NCBI GenBank assembly: GCA_002869385.1
Contig: PKTB01000021.1
Location: 124,001 to 188,000, forward strand
Reading direction: 5' to 3'
DNA: 64,000 bases
DNA from: Marinilabiliales bacterium
Lineage (GTDB): Bacteria > Bacteroidota > Bacteroidia > Bacteroidales > ML635J-15
A program made the position numbers and the translations under genes. Positions 1 through 9,383 of this stretch are shown here, in pieces (within the stretch, counting starts at the first letter, position 1; each line of letters opens with the position of its first letter). Under the pieces are notes generated by a model, which did no database searches, was not told the DNA's origin, and worked only from the letters and a program-made list of their open reading frames with translations.

Positions 1-2
1 TC

Positions 3-197
3 ACTTCAATTTCACTTAAATATAAGCTTTCATTAATTGATAACTACACAAATTTTAATAAATTAAATAATCCTGATGACTATTATGTAGCAGATGGTCA
101 TTGCAATGATGAAGGATATTCAATAATAGCTAATGAGATTTTTAATATTATCCTTGAAAAGAACTTGCTGCATAAACAATTAATAAAACCTGATTGA
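3..197 (+). CDS. SGNH/GDSL-type hydrolase, C-terminal fragment cut by window edge
   Basis: The frame is open from the window edge to a TGA at 195-197, giving about 64 residues. Near the end it carries DGHCNDEGY followed by an amphipathic helix, which matches the last block of SGNH/GDSL hydrolases, where Asp and His of a D-x-x-H motif complete the Ser-Asp-His catalytic machinery and an Asn follows the His. The rest of the protein, including the nucleophile serine, lies outside the window, so the substrate (ester, acetylated glycan or peptidoglycan) cannot be named. It is followed after about 100 bp by a promoter-like element and a T9SS gene on the same strand. Confidence 0.6.
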   Translation, partial: TSISLKYKLSLIDNYTNFNKLNNPDDYYVADGHCNDEGYSIIANEIFNIILEKNLLHKQLIKPD

Positions 198-277
198 TAA
201 AATAAGTCTTGAGGAGCTTAAAAATCTTATATTTTAAATCTATACTATAAATAATTCTAATCAAAGCAAATTTAGCT

Positions 278-285
278 TATTTTTG
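278..285 (+). promoter_or_regulatory. Bacteroidota -7 element for the 300-2831 gene
   Basis: TATTTTTG matches the Bacteroidota sigma-70 -7 consensus TAnnTTTG and lies 14 bp before the ATG at 300. No clear -33 TTTG is visible. Confidence 0.45.
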
Positions 286-299
286 TAAAAACACTCATT

Positions 300-2831
300 A
301 TGAAAGACAAAAAAGCCTACAAATTTATTTTTCCATCAATAGCGATAATAGTTTTAATAATAGGTATTTTAGTTACACAACAAAAGAAAAATCAAGATAA
401 TAAAGAAATACTTCCTCAGCCAAAAGACGTTGCATTTTCCGAAGGTCATGAAGAAGGCGAATGGATTGACAAATTAAACTGGATTGAGGGAATGCATAAG
501 TGCGATTCAAATGTAAACTGGCGTGCGATAAATTATCATAATAAGTACAATCAATATCTTGTAAACCTTCAAAACAAATCGAAAAGTAATGTTATCTCAA
601 TTGCTGATGGAGAGTTAACAGGAGAATGGCGCGAAACTGGTTAAAACAATCTTGCAGGGAGGACCCATTTGGTAGAAATAGATCAAACTGTTGACTCTAT
701 TTACTGTGCTAGTTCCGGAGGTAATATATGGAAAGCAGATAAGGAAGGAAATGGTTGGTATGTTTTAAATGACGATTTTCAGATTGATGATATTAGAATG
801 TTACGTAAAGTCAATGATAGATTGCTTGTGGCATCAGGAGGCTGGGGAGTCCCAGGGTTTTATTATTCTGATGATGACGGCCACACATGGACAGCTGCAA
901 CTGGACTATCAAATATTGCTGATTGGGGTTATGTAATAAAATCCGTTGTTCTTAATAATACACAAAATACAATATACCTTTTAGCTATGGAATGGGATTA
1001 TGGTGATTGGGAAAAAACTACAAGCATATATGTTTCTACAGATATGGGTGAAAGCTTCTCTAAGGAACTATCTTACCTTGAATCATCACATGGTCCGGAA
1101 GGAGGATTTGATATATGGTGCGATCCTCAGGATACCGTTTGCTACCTAGCTAAGACCAATGAAATATATTCAATTAATAATTATGATTATTCTGCAGAAC
1201 TTATATCACAATATTCTCAGGAAACGACAGGCTCAATTCTACTATCAGGTTGCAAAACTGACACAGAAACTCATTTATATACAGCAGTATACGCAGATAA
1301 CCATGTTGACTTTTATTATTAAGATGATAATGGTGAAAATTGGACACAAAAAGGGAGTATTGAAAGTGACCCATTTATGAAAAATAGCTTCTGTGTTTCA
1401 CAACTAAATCCAACAGTTTTGTATTACGGAGGTGTTGAATGTTACAGAAGTTCAAATTCAGGGAACAACTGGACCAGACTAAACGAGTGGGGTGAATACT
1501 ATTCCGATATCGAAAATAAACTTCATGCTGACATACCAGGAATAAATTCTTTTGTCGATAGCGAAAACAATGAATTTGTATATATCAATTCAGATGGGGG
1601 AACATATATTTCATATGATCAACTTCAAAATGTACAAAATATCTCAATGAATAACCTAAATGTAGGACAATTCTATTCTGTTTACTCACATAAAACAAAC
1701 AGTAGTATAATTTTTGGTGGGTCGCAAGATCAAGGCTACCAGTACTGTGACTCAGATGATGGAGAAACAACTAGCAATTTCACACAAATATTAAGTGGTG
1801 ATTACGGTCATATCGTTTCAAACAATGGAGGTAATAGCATATGGATGGTTTATCCCGGATATGCAATGTATTATCCAGATGCAACTACTTATCCGGATTA
1901 TTCTGAATGGTGGGAATTTAATATCTCAGGTCAGTTTTGGATACCACCATTAATGCCACATCCTTCAAATCCAAATGTATGTTACCTTGGAGGTGGAACA
2001 ACCGGAAGTGGAACACATATTATTGAATTAACTTCAAATTCTGGTAATTTATTTGAAAATGAATTAAGCTATGATTTCAGTGGAAGTTCTGCTGCAACAG
2101 CTATTTCAGCTCTTAACTATTCACCCTTAAATACAAATTATATGTATTTAATGAATGGAAATGGTGAGTTTTTTAGATCAACTGATGCAGGCTTAAATTG
2201 GGAAATTACAAGTGGATTCGATGGTCCTGATGGTAATTATTTGTACGGTGCTGCAGTTCAACCATCAAAAAACACATTAGGAACTGTATATGTGGCTGGG
2301 TCAGGATACTCAAATCCTCCAGTATTTGTCAGCACTGATAATGGTGATTCTTTTTCATCAATGAGCTCAGGTTTACCATCAACAATGGTATATGAAATTG
2401 CTGTTACAGAGAATGATGAATATATATTTGCAGCAACCGATGCTGGGCCTTATGTTTTCATTTCTGAAAATAATGAATGGTATGAACTGGGACAAGGAAT
2501 CTCTCCAAATCAAACATATTGGACAGTAGATTACAACCCTTTAACTAAAACAGAACATTTTGGAACTTACGGAAGAGGGATATGGAGTTTCAAAATCCTT
2601 GGTACACAAAATATTGAAACAAATGATTTATCTGCTGAACTAAAGGTATTCCCAAATACTGCAACAACAACAATTACAGTTGATGGAACTGATGAAAAAA
2701 TAGAGATTTATACAACAAAAGGAGATCTTGTACTAGAAAGTGAATCAAGGGAAATTGATATCTCAAACCTAAGTGATGGTGTTTATATTGTAAAAACAGG
2801 AAATAAAACTACTAAGTTTATCAAAGATTAA
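300..2831 (+). pseudogene. BNR/VPS10-like repeat protein with T9SS sorting domain, two in-frame stops
   Basis: One continuous frame from ATG 300 to TAA 2829-2831 is interrupted by TAA at 642-644 and 1320-1322, without frameshift. The N-terminus has a hydrophobic export segment (residues 9-26). The body carries repeated SxDxGxxW motifs (for example STDAGLNWE, SDDNGENW, STDNGDSF) typical of sialidase/BNR or VPS10-like beta-propellers that are often secreted glycan or peptide binders or hydrolases. The end has the VFPN...GVYIVKTG type A T9SS sorting domain, so the product is expected to be exported across the outer membrane. The stop at 1320 sits where a Ser of the YYSDDNGENW repeat is expected, and the one at 642 falls before NNLAGRTH. 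The longest open piece is 1377-2831. No catalytic residues are assignable. Confidence 0.75.
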
Positions 2832-2848
2832 ATTATTATTTAAAAAAA

Positions 2849-3019
2849 GGCCGGAATCTCCTCTTCCCCTGAAGACAATTAGATCTATACCAGGTGGTAT
2901 TTAAGCTACGAGAGAAAATTGAAGATAATGAAAACCAGTTTTAAACTGATATAAGTCCATCAGGTTCTGAGGAGAAATTTGAGGAATTGAGGAATCTGTG
3001 AATTTTCCGGCCATTTTTT
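2849..3019 (+). ncRNA. Candidate structured RNA ending in a terminator, possibly 6S-like
   Basis: A 171-nt stretch between two genes begins with GGCCGGAA and ends with the exact complement TTCCGGCC followed by six T. Inside are a CTCCTC/GAGGAG pairing, a hairpin ATACC-AGGT-GGTAT and a hairpin CAGTTTTAAACTG. The long closed-end arrangement, the size, and a 5' CCCCTGA followed by a short TACC hairpin recall 6S RNA, which binds RNA polymerase. The strand is chosen from the terminal T-tract. No promoter of the usual type was found in front, and it could instead be a large 3' untranslated structure of the preceding gene. The remainder of the gap up to 3182 shows nothing recognisable. Confidence 0.35.
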
Positions 3020-3182
3020 CAAATTAGTGTTTAATTACTTTACAAAACAACAACAAATTAATAATATGAAGAAAAAATAGGTTTACAGTATGATAAATTT
3101 TGATTATTCTGAAAAATAAAAAGATGTCAACAACATAGTTTTATAGTTTATCCATAAAGCGAAAAAATCCTTAAAACCAAAG

Positions 3183-6100
3183 TTATTGCTTAATCACAGG
3201 AAACTGAAACATCTCAACATCTGTTATAATCATGACTAAATATTGACCTGTAGTCAAAGCGCTTAAGTCTACGTAAAGTCCACTTTCAATTCTATCAATT
3301 TCGACATTTTTCTGAGTTATTATTACTCTACCAGTCTGGTCATAAATTTCAATAATACAATCCTCTGAATTACTTACCCCAACTATATTAACACCACTTT
3401 TTGTTTGATTTGGATATATGTACTTTTTATATACAGCTTCACAATTGACAGATTTAACAGCAAGATCAGTTTTTATGCCATTAATATCAATATCAACTAG
3501 CTTGTAATATGCCTTATTTTTACCATTATTAACTATACATGAACTATACAGATTACCGGTTTGGGTATTTTCTGAGTCAACAGTTTCTAATTTCTTCCAA
3601 TTATTCATATCATCGCTGGTATAAATTTCATAATATGCACAATTAACTTCAGATGCTGTTTCCCAATCAAAACAAATACTATCATTTTGACATTTTACAT
3701 AAAAATAAAGAATCTCTACAGGCAATAATTGATCTACAAATACTGTAAACTTATTTGTTATATAATTACCACATCCATCCTCTATGAGACAAGTATATTC
3801 AGTATCTTCGGTTGGGGATAATGTAGGATTGTATGCTGAGGGGTCAGAAATTGTACCATCATCAGGTGACCAGGAATATGAATTAGCACCAGTTGCTGCT
3901 TCAACATTTGTTGAATTTCCTATCTCAATATACATATCCGTAAGCTCTGTTGAATTATCAGGATAAGTATTTATGCAAACCTGTTGAAGATTAGAGTATG
4001 CCCCGGTACTTCCAGTAAAACCCCAAAATACCTGAGATGCTCCACCAAACTGATCTGTTATAATATCGCCATTATAAGTAAGTGTTGTTGCTCCAAAAGT
4101 TACAGTAAATTCTTGCTCTGATGAACTGATATAATCCCATGAAATATTGACAGAATACCATACATTATCTTCAATATCTACAACACTACTCGGTCCATTT
4201 AGATTCGTAGACAATGTGTGGTCAACACTCCCACCACTAATTATAGATATATGGTAATCCGAAAGATCAGATAATTCCCCATTCTCATAAGTATCAAACT
4301 CCACACCTAATGAATTTGAGATTCCGCCAAAACCAAGTTGATTACCATTTGAACCCGCAGAAGTGCAATCCCCTTGTAATGCAAACACTATTCCATCAGC
4401 TCCACCACCATCATCACCCATATTAACTTCAAAATCAAAACTAAAATCTTCTTCAAGATTTATTTTATAATTATTCCATAATGAACCTGCTTGACTTGTC
4501 TTATCTTCAGTAATGATAAAACATGAAACATCTGTATGATATGTATCTCCATTAACTGTAAATTCCTTTATTGCATTACAATCAGCCATAGCAGATTCAT
4601 TTGTCGGACTCGATCCAGCTTCTCCTGACGAAAGAATATAAGCCTCATTTGGATTTACTATTAAATATGAATTTTCGTCTGGATATGATCCGTGTGTATA
4701 AATAGTTGATATTGTAGAGCCGGATTCAGCAATAAAAGAGAATTCACTCGAATAGCCAGAACCACTAATATCTGTTAAAACATCCACACCATCAACCTGT
4801 ACTGTTAACAATCCGGTATCCCAACCATCACCATAGTCATCACTCAAATTTATTATATAATTACAACCATCAATTAACTCACGATTCCCTGCAGGATCAC
4901 CATTTGTTGGTGTTTCAATACTACTATCAATTGTAATCGACTGCAAAATAGCATCTACAACATCTCCTGAATTAGCTCCGTTAGGAATATCATATGTAAG
5001 CCAAAAATAATTTACACCTGTTTCTAACTCTTGAGTCCCGGCAAATGTAATATCTGTCCCTGGTGATGCAGTATTTTGAGCTGTACCAAAATGATTGGAG
5101 GTACTAAAAGAACTACTTAAACCTGTAAACCAAATATTCAAACTGGAGATATCAATTGAATAGTCTGTTGTTCCATCTGTTCTAACAACAATGTCTGTTA
5201 GTGCCAATGGGTTTAAACTACCATCTGTTTCAACCTGAATGCATAAAATTTCTTGATTTACTGAACCTATACTTATTGGGTCAGTATTATTCTGTGATGA
5301 TGTACATGAAACAAAGTTCATATCAGTTAAACAATCAGATCTAGTTAAAGTAAAATCCCCCGTTGTTGACGAACCTGAATCATAATGCGAAATGTATATA
5401 AAGTAATCAACTCCATTATTTGGAGTAAAGGTGTAAGACTCCGTACTTGTACTTGCATCGATACAGTCAATATTTGTTAAACTACCACATGATCCTGAAC
5501 ATATTGACATTTCGTGATCAAAATCTGCACTTGATGAAATTGTAGTTTCATTACCATCACCTGTAAATGTATACCATACACCATATGCTCCGATAGAACA
5601 ACCCGTTCCGTGTGTTTGCACCGAAGTCCCGTTTGTGGTTCCTGCTAAGTCAGTTGTCCCACATGGAATTACAATAGCATTTGAACAATCTTCATTTGTT
5701 GGTGGAGCAATAGGACATGTTATATAAAAAGTATGCTGTGATGAAGTAGTGTTTTCATCATCTAATAAAAAATAATAAGTATTCCCGCTTGTTAATGCTA
5801 AACTTCCAAATGTTCCGGTAGAACTATAATCACCAATACATGTCCATCCGGTAGGTGAACAAGTTCCTTCCTGAATAAAATAGTCTATATATGAACCATC
5901 TGTTGCTGTTATTTCAAGGCTTACAGTGCCTGAAACAGAAGGTACATATGAATATATTAATTCTCCTCCAGGTGTTGAATATCCACATGAAGAACTAATC
6001 GGGTCCCAAACTCCGGAAGTCGGAGTTATTGCAGTAACAGAATTAGAAGAACCACATCCTGTTATCGAAATTGCAGAACTGCAAATGTCTGTAACATTTA

Positions 6101-6941
6101 ATATAGCCGTAGCTGAATATGAAGATGTTCCACATGCATTAGCTGCACTAGCTCTATATAAATAAGAGTCCATCGATAAATCAGCACCGGAAATATTTAA
6201 TGTTGCGCTTGAAGAATTTGAATACACGCCACCATCACTTATCAAGTTCCAGCTTAAACCGGAATCATCGCTATACTCCCAAGCATAAGAAATTGGTGAA
6301 TTATTTGCGGTAATTGAAAAAGAGGTGTTTTGACCAGATGATATAGAAGCATTGCTAGGATCAGATGTAATACTCGGAACATCGGTAATACTTAAATTGG
6401 CAAATACTGTTCCTATTGTTATCCCGATAACCGGTGTTGATATTGATGAGCATGTAATATCCCCATCCGCACTAACTGTATTATCCGGTCTTAATTGTAT
6501 CCCGGATATTGTTAAAATATCAATATCATTATCTCCACCTCCATTTGGCGTTGACCAGGTAATAGTTATATTTGTTGATGTCACAGAGATAGCAATACTT
6601 GAAATATCGCCTGCATTTTTTGTAATAGCTCCAAAACCAGAGTTAAAAGACCATCCTGATGGTGCAGACAATACAATTGTTTCATTAGTTTTATTTTTCG
6701 GAAAGTCTTCTGTAAGCAGCTCTGTTATAACAATATTGTTAAGAGTTGTCCAACTTGGTGATGTTCCATCTGAGGCAGTTTCAGCGCATATATTCTGGCC
6801 ATTTGATGGTAATGTAATTGTAACATCTGCTTTAAGATTTAATGTAAAGATTAAAAATAACATTATCATTAATAATAATGCAATTAAAAAATTATCCTTA
6901 TTAAAAAAGGATTTAAAGACTTGGGTTAATTTGGATTCCAT
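3183..6941 (-). CDS. Large T9SS-exported protein with Ig-like and L-type lectin-like domains
   Basis: 1252 residues. A hydrophobic export segment lies at about 17-38, followed by beta-rich modules. An Ig-like segment at about 190-290 has the SSGQNTSFSITA and YLYRASAANACG motifs. Two pre-peptidase-like modules contain the YYFLLDD and YFIYISHYD motifs. A legume/L-type lectin-like region at about 815-970 contains GGGADGIVFALQ and NSLGVEFDTYENG, the hallmark of this fold. The C-terminus (YIYPNQTKSGVNI ... TTGQYLVMI) is a T9SS type A sorting domain. It is probably a cell-surface adhesin or glycan-binding protein; no enzyme motif is visible. A 54-aa membrane protein lies 31 bp upstream and may share its transcript. 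Start ATG 6941 is kept because the export signal follows directly. Confidence 0.8.
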   Translation of the reverse strand: MESKLTQVFKSFFNKDNFLIALLLMIMLFLIFTLNLKADVTITLPSNGQNICAETASDGTSPSWTTLNNIVITELLTEDFPKNKTNETIVLSAPSGWSFNSGFGAITKNAGDISSIAISVTSTNITITWSTPNGGGDNDIDILTISGIQLRPDNTVSADGDITCSSISTPVIGITIGTVFANLSITDVPSITSDPSNASISSGQNTSFSITANNSPISYAWEYSDDSGLSWNLISDGGVYSNSSSATLNISGADLSMDSYLYRASAANACGTSSYSATAILNVTDICSSAISITGCGSSNSVTAITPTSGVWDPISSSCGYSTPGGELIYSYVPSVSGTVSLEITATDGSYIDYFIQEGTCSPTGWTCIGDYSSTGTFGSLALTSGNTYYFLLDDENTTSSQHTFYITCPIAPPTNEDCSNAIVIPCGTTDLAGTTNGTSVQTHGTGCSIGAYGVWYTFTGDGNETTISSSADFDHEMSICSGSCGSLTNIDCIDASTSTESYTFTPNNGVDYFIYISHYDSGSSTTGDFTLTRSDCLTDMNFVSCTSSQNNTDPISIGSVNQEILCIQVETDGSLNPLALTDIVVRTDGTTDYSIDISSLNIWFTGLSSSFSTSNHFGTAQNTASPGTDITFAGTQELETGVNYFWLTYDIPNGANSGDVVDAILQSITIDSSIETPTNGDPAGNRELIDGCNYIINLSDDYGDGWDTGLLTVQVDGVDVLTDISGSGYSSEFSFIAESGSTISTIYTHGSYPDENSYLIVNPNEAYILSSGEAGSSPTNESAMADCNAIKEFTVNGDTYHTDVSCFIITEDKTSQAGSLWNNYKINLEEDFSFDFEVNMGDDGGGADGIVFALQGDCTSAGSNGNQLGFGGISNSLGVEFDTYENGELSDLSDYHISIISGGSVDHTLSTNLNGPSSVVDIEDNVWYSVNISWDYISSSEQEFTVTFGATTLTYNGDIITDQFGGASQVFWGFTGSTGAYSNLQQVCINTYPDNSTELTDMYIEIGNSTNVEAATGANSYSWSPDDGTISDPSAYNPTLSPTEDTEYTCLIEDGCGNYITNKFTVFVDQLLPVEILYFYVKCQNDSICFDWETASEVNCAYYEIYTSDDMNNWKKLETVDSENTQTGNLYSSCIVNNGKNKAYYKLVDIDINGIKTDLAVKSVNCEAVYKKYIYPNQTKSGVNIVGVSNSEDCIIEIYDQTGRVIITQKNVEIDRIESGLYVDLSALTTGQYLVMIITDVEMFQFPVIKQ

Positions 6942-6972
6942 GGTTTTTTCTATTTAATTGATTCAATTATTT

Positions 6973-7137
6973 TTATTCGAAAAGAACACGTGTACCGATA
7001 AAGAAGAATGCAATTGATGAGAATATTGTTAAGGAGATCAGCCAGATATATACTTGTCTATTTTCAGCCTTTAATACCTGAAGTTTCGAAAGATGACTTT
7101 TCTTTTCTGTAGATCTCAATTTAGTTAAAAACCGCAT
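6973..7137 (-). CDS. Small single-span membrane protein, 54 aa
   Basis: This short frame runs from ATG at 7135-7137 to TAA at 6973-6975. It encodes a basic N-terminal half (MRFLTKLRSTEKKSHLSK) and one transmembrane segment near residues 30-49 (WLISLTIFSSIAFFFIG), ending RVLFE. A TAGTTTTG -7 element lies 23 bp upstream on the same strand, which supports real expression. It ends 31 bp before the large lectin-like T9SS gene, so the two may form a transcript. The positive-inside rule predicts the N-terminus in the cytoplasm. I do not recognise a family, and its function is unknown. Confidence 0.5.
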   Translation of the reverse strand: MRFLTKLRSTEKKSHLSKLQVLKAENRQVYIWLISLTIFSSIAFFFIGTRVLFE

Positions 7138-7159
7138 AATCTGTTGTAATGTTCCAGTG

Positions 7160-7167
7160 CAAAACTA
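7160..7167 (-). promoter_or_regulatory. -7 element for the 54-aa membrane protein
   Basis: On the minus strand this reads TAGTTTTG, matching TAnnTTTG, 22-23 bp before the ATG at 7137. The rest of 7168-7363 is AT-rich with no gene. Confidence 0.45.
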
Positions 7168-7363
7168 TGGAATACAACTATTTATAGAAAAAACTTGTTT
7201 TACAGGATTGTAGATTTTTAACTAACTGGAAAAAGTATACAATTCCAGAATTGTAAATAATTAAAACAAAACACTCGCATAACTGAGATATCAACAAATA
7301 GAGGAATTATTCCTAATATTACTAAAGGATAAATTTTATGATTCTGAAACGAACTAAAGTAAA

Positions 7364-9184
7364 TTAAGCTTGATTATTCATCTTAAAGAAAACTGCCGGA
7401 GTAACACCAGTATATTTTTTAAAAGCAGTATAGAATGTTGATTTACCAACAAACCCGACTTCGGAATACAAATGATCAATTGTAAAATTAGGATCAGTGT
7501 TGTTACAAATAATATTGCAGGCCTCATTAATCCTAAGTTTATTTATATAATCATTAAAATTCATCTTATAAACAGAATTAATAATTTTGGAAATATATGA
7601 TCTGTTAGTATTAAGTCTATCTGCAATAAGCTGCAAACTTATGTTACTTTCAAGATAAGCTTTCTTATTAACCAGCTCGCTCTCAATCTTTTGTAACAAA
7701 TCATGTTCTACTGAATCCTTCAGTTTACCTGTAGTAGTCTCGGATCTTTTTGTATTAATATTTTCAATTGTTTTTTGAGCGAGCTGAAATCTGGTCTTTT
7801 TAAGGTTAAGATATAATCGATAATAAACAAATAAAGCTATTGCAATTAACAATAATGCACTTACCAGCATTTTAATTAAAAGATTCTGATTCTCTATTGT
7901 TTGTACCTTTTCATTTCTACTAATTTCAACATTCTTCATTGCAAGCTGAACCGGTTTAACTGCCAACTCAATTTTCATCACCATGAGATCTTCTGAAGAT
8001 TTCTTTGTCAATAAAGTATCCCTATATCTGTCAGCAATAGCAATGTTTTTATCTACCTTATCTATTCCTCCCTGTCTGTCGAATATTTCTGCTTTACTTC
8101 TAAATGCTAATTCTAACTCTTTATAATTTACATACTTTGTTTGCAAATAATAAATTGACGAGTCCAAATATTGTAAAGCAAGATTATAATCCTCAATAGC
8201 AAAATAGGATTTTGACAGATTTGAATATAATTGAGGACACCACATACAATCGTCTGTTACCCTTGTAAAACTTAAGGCTTCTTCAAACATAATAATAGCG
8301 GAATCTATCTGTTTTAAATCCAAATAATATGCTGCCATCCAGTCCCAAGCTTTAATCTTATTATTATAAAAATCTAATCTGGTATCTACCCATAGTTTAG
8401 CAGAGTATTCACAAGGATAATCCTTCAACACTTTTTCCATTCCACCAAATAACATATTTGCTTTATCGAAATATATAGGAATAGAATCTAAATCTCCTAT
8501 TTGATAGGCTAAAGCACTTATATAATTATAGTATTGGATTGACAGAATTATCCTTCTGCTTGTAGTTTTTTCAATAAATGGACGTGTTTTCTCAAAATAA
8601 ATTCTGGCAGAATCCTCTGAGCCACTCATTTGAAACGACAAAGCAATATTATTATAAATCAATGCCATTACTTCCGGTCTATCCTTTAAATCAGTAATCT
8701 TTGGTATCTGTCTGTAAATGTAAATTGCTTCATTATATAATTGGTAAGAATACATAATGTTGCCAACATTAATATATAAGAAAGTCTGATCAAATTTAAT
8801 TTCTGAATTTTTCGCTGTTAAATCGAGTGCTTTAGTAAGATATTCCAATGCTAAGTCAGGATTATCCTTACGATACTGATACAGCTCCGACATAAATGTA
8901 TATAAACGTACAAGATCTCGATTATTACAATCATTTTCAAAACGCAATTCTAATTCACTTGCTAAAATAATTGCTGAGTCAGGGTTATGATTATATGCAT
9001 CTGTTAATATCGCAAATATAGAATCTGCTTCTACGCATGAAGGATCCGGTTCTTCTTCAGTATTAAAAACATCTAATCTTGAATCGCATGAATTATTAAG
9101 TAAAGCAGAAGAGACAACGATTCCAAGAATAATAATTGCAACTATTCTAATGCGTTTTTTCTTAAAATTTTGTACTTTTTTCAT
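7364..9184 (-). CDS. TPR-repeat sensor with AraC-type DNA-binding domain
   Basis: About 606 residues from the chosen ATG. A short hydrophobic export/anchor segment (about 10-30) is followed by tetratricopeptide-like helical repeats across about 50-380, a second transmembrane segment near 440-460, a coiled linker and a C-terminal AraC-type double helix-turn-helix (about 500-606; LNTNRSYISKIIN and GFVGKSTFYTAFKKYTGVTP). This architecture is common in Bacteroidota one-component regulators with an extracytoplasmic TPR sensor. An upstream ATG at 9211 is rejected because it lies only 2 bp from the -7 box at 9213-9220, hence before the likely transcript start. The regulated genes are unknown; the neighbouring secreted-protein genes are candidates. 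Confidence 0.85.
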   Translation of the reverse strand: MKKVQNFKKKRIRIVAIIILGIVVSSALLNNSCDSRLDVFNTEEEPDPSCVEADSIFAILTDAYNHNPDSAIILASELELRFENDCNNRDLVRLYTFMSELYQYRKDNPDLALEYLTKALDLTAKNSEIKFDQTFLYINVGNIMYSYQLYNEAIYIYRQIPKITDLKDRPEVMALIYNNIALSFQMSGSEDSARIYFEKTRPFIEKTTSRRIILSIQYYNYISALAYQIGDLDSIPIYFDKANMLFGGMEKVLKDYPCEYSAKLWVDTRLDFYNNKIKAWDWMAAYYLDLKQIDSAIIMFEEALSFTRVTDDCMWCPQLYSNLSKSYFAIEDYNLALQYLDSSIYYLQTKYVNYKELELAFRSKAEIFDRQGGIDKVDKNIAIADRYRDTLLTKKSSEDLMVMKIELAVKPVQLAMKNVEISRNEKVQTIENQNLLIKMLVSALLLIAIALFVYYRLYLNLKKTRFQLAQKTIENINTKRSETTTGKLKDSVEHDLLQKIESELVNKKAYLESNISLQLIADRLNTNRSYISKIINSVYKMNFNDYINKLRINEACNIICNNTDPNFTIDHLYSEVGFVGKSTFYTAFKKYTGVTPAVFFKMNNQA

Positions 9185-9212
9185 TTTGAACCAAGCATTC
9201 GGCAATCGCATG

Positions 9213-9220
9213 CAAAGCTA
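9213..9220 (-). promoter_or_regulatory. -7 element for the TPR-AraC regulator
   Basis: Reads TAGCTTTG on the minus strand (TAnnTTTG). Its position fixes the likely start codon of the regulator at 9184 rather than 9211. Confidence 0.5.
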
Positions 9221-9360
9221 TAAAAAATATAAATAACACAAGTTTTATTTATTTATTTTACAATATATTATAAATCAAAAAGATACGCAATTAGAGTAGG
9301 TAGAGTTTAAAATAATTAGAATTGTAAAGATGTAAAAAAGTTCTATTTAAAAGATTTTTG

Positions 9361-9368
9361 TACATTTG
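9361..9368 (+). promoter_or_regulatory. -7 element for the radical SAM pair
   Basis: TACATTTG, a TAnnTTTG match, 15 bp before the ATG at 9384. No other promoter is seen before the second gene, so the pair is likely one transcript. Confidence 0.5.
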
Positions 9369-9383
9369 AAATAAAATAAATTA

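Noticed and set aside
669-1322. Downstream pieces of interrupted genes (also 1377, 24781, 34968, 40182, 44853, 47237, 51111, 55014) as separate genes
   Set aside because: They are in the same frame as the upstream piece, lack signals of their own, and together rebuild full-length family members.
6352-6957. 201-aa plus-strand frame opposite the lectin-like gene, and similar long antisense frames (5926, 16800, 17950, 35760, 36134)
   Set aside because: They are shadows of well-supported genes, with no family motifs and no promoter.
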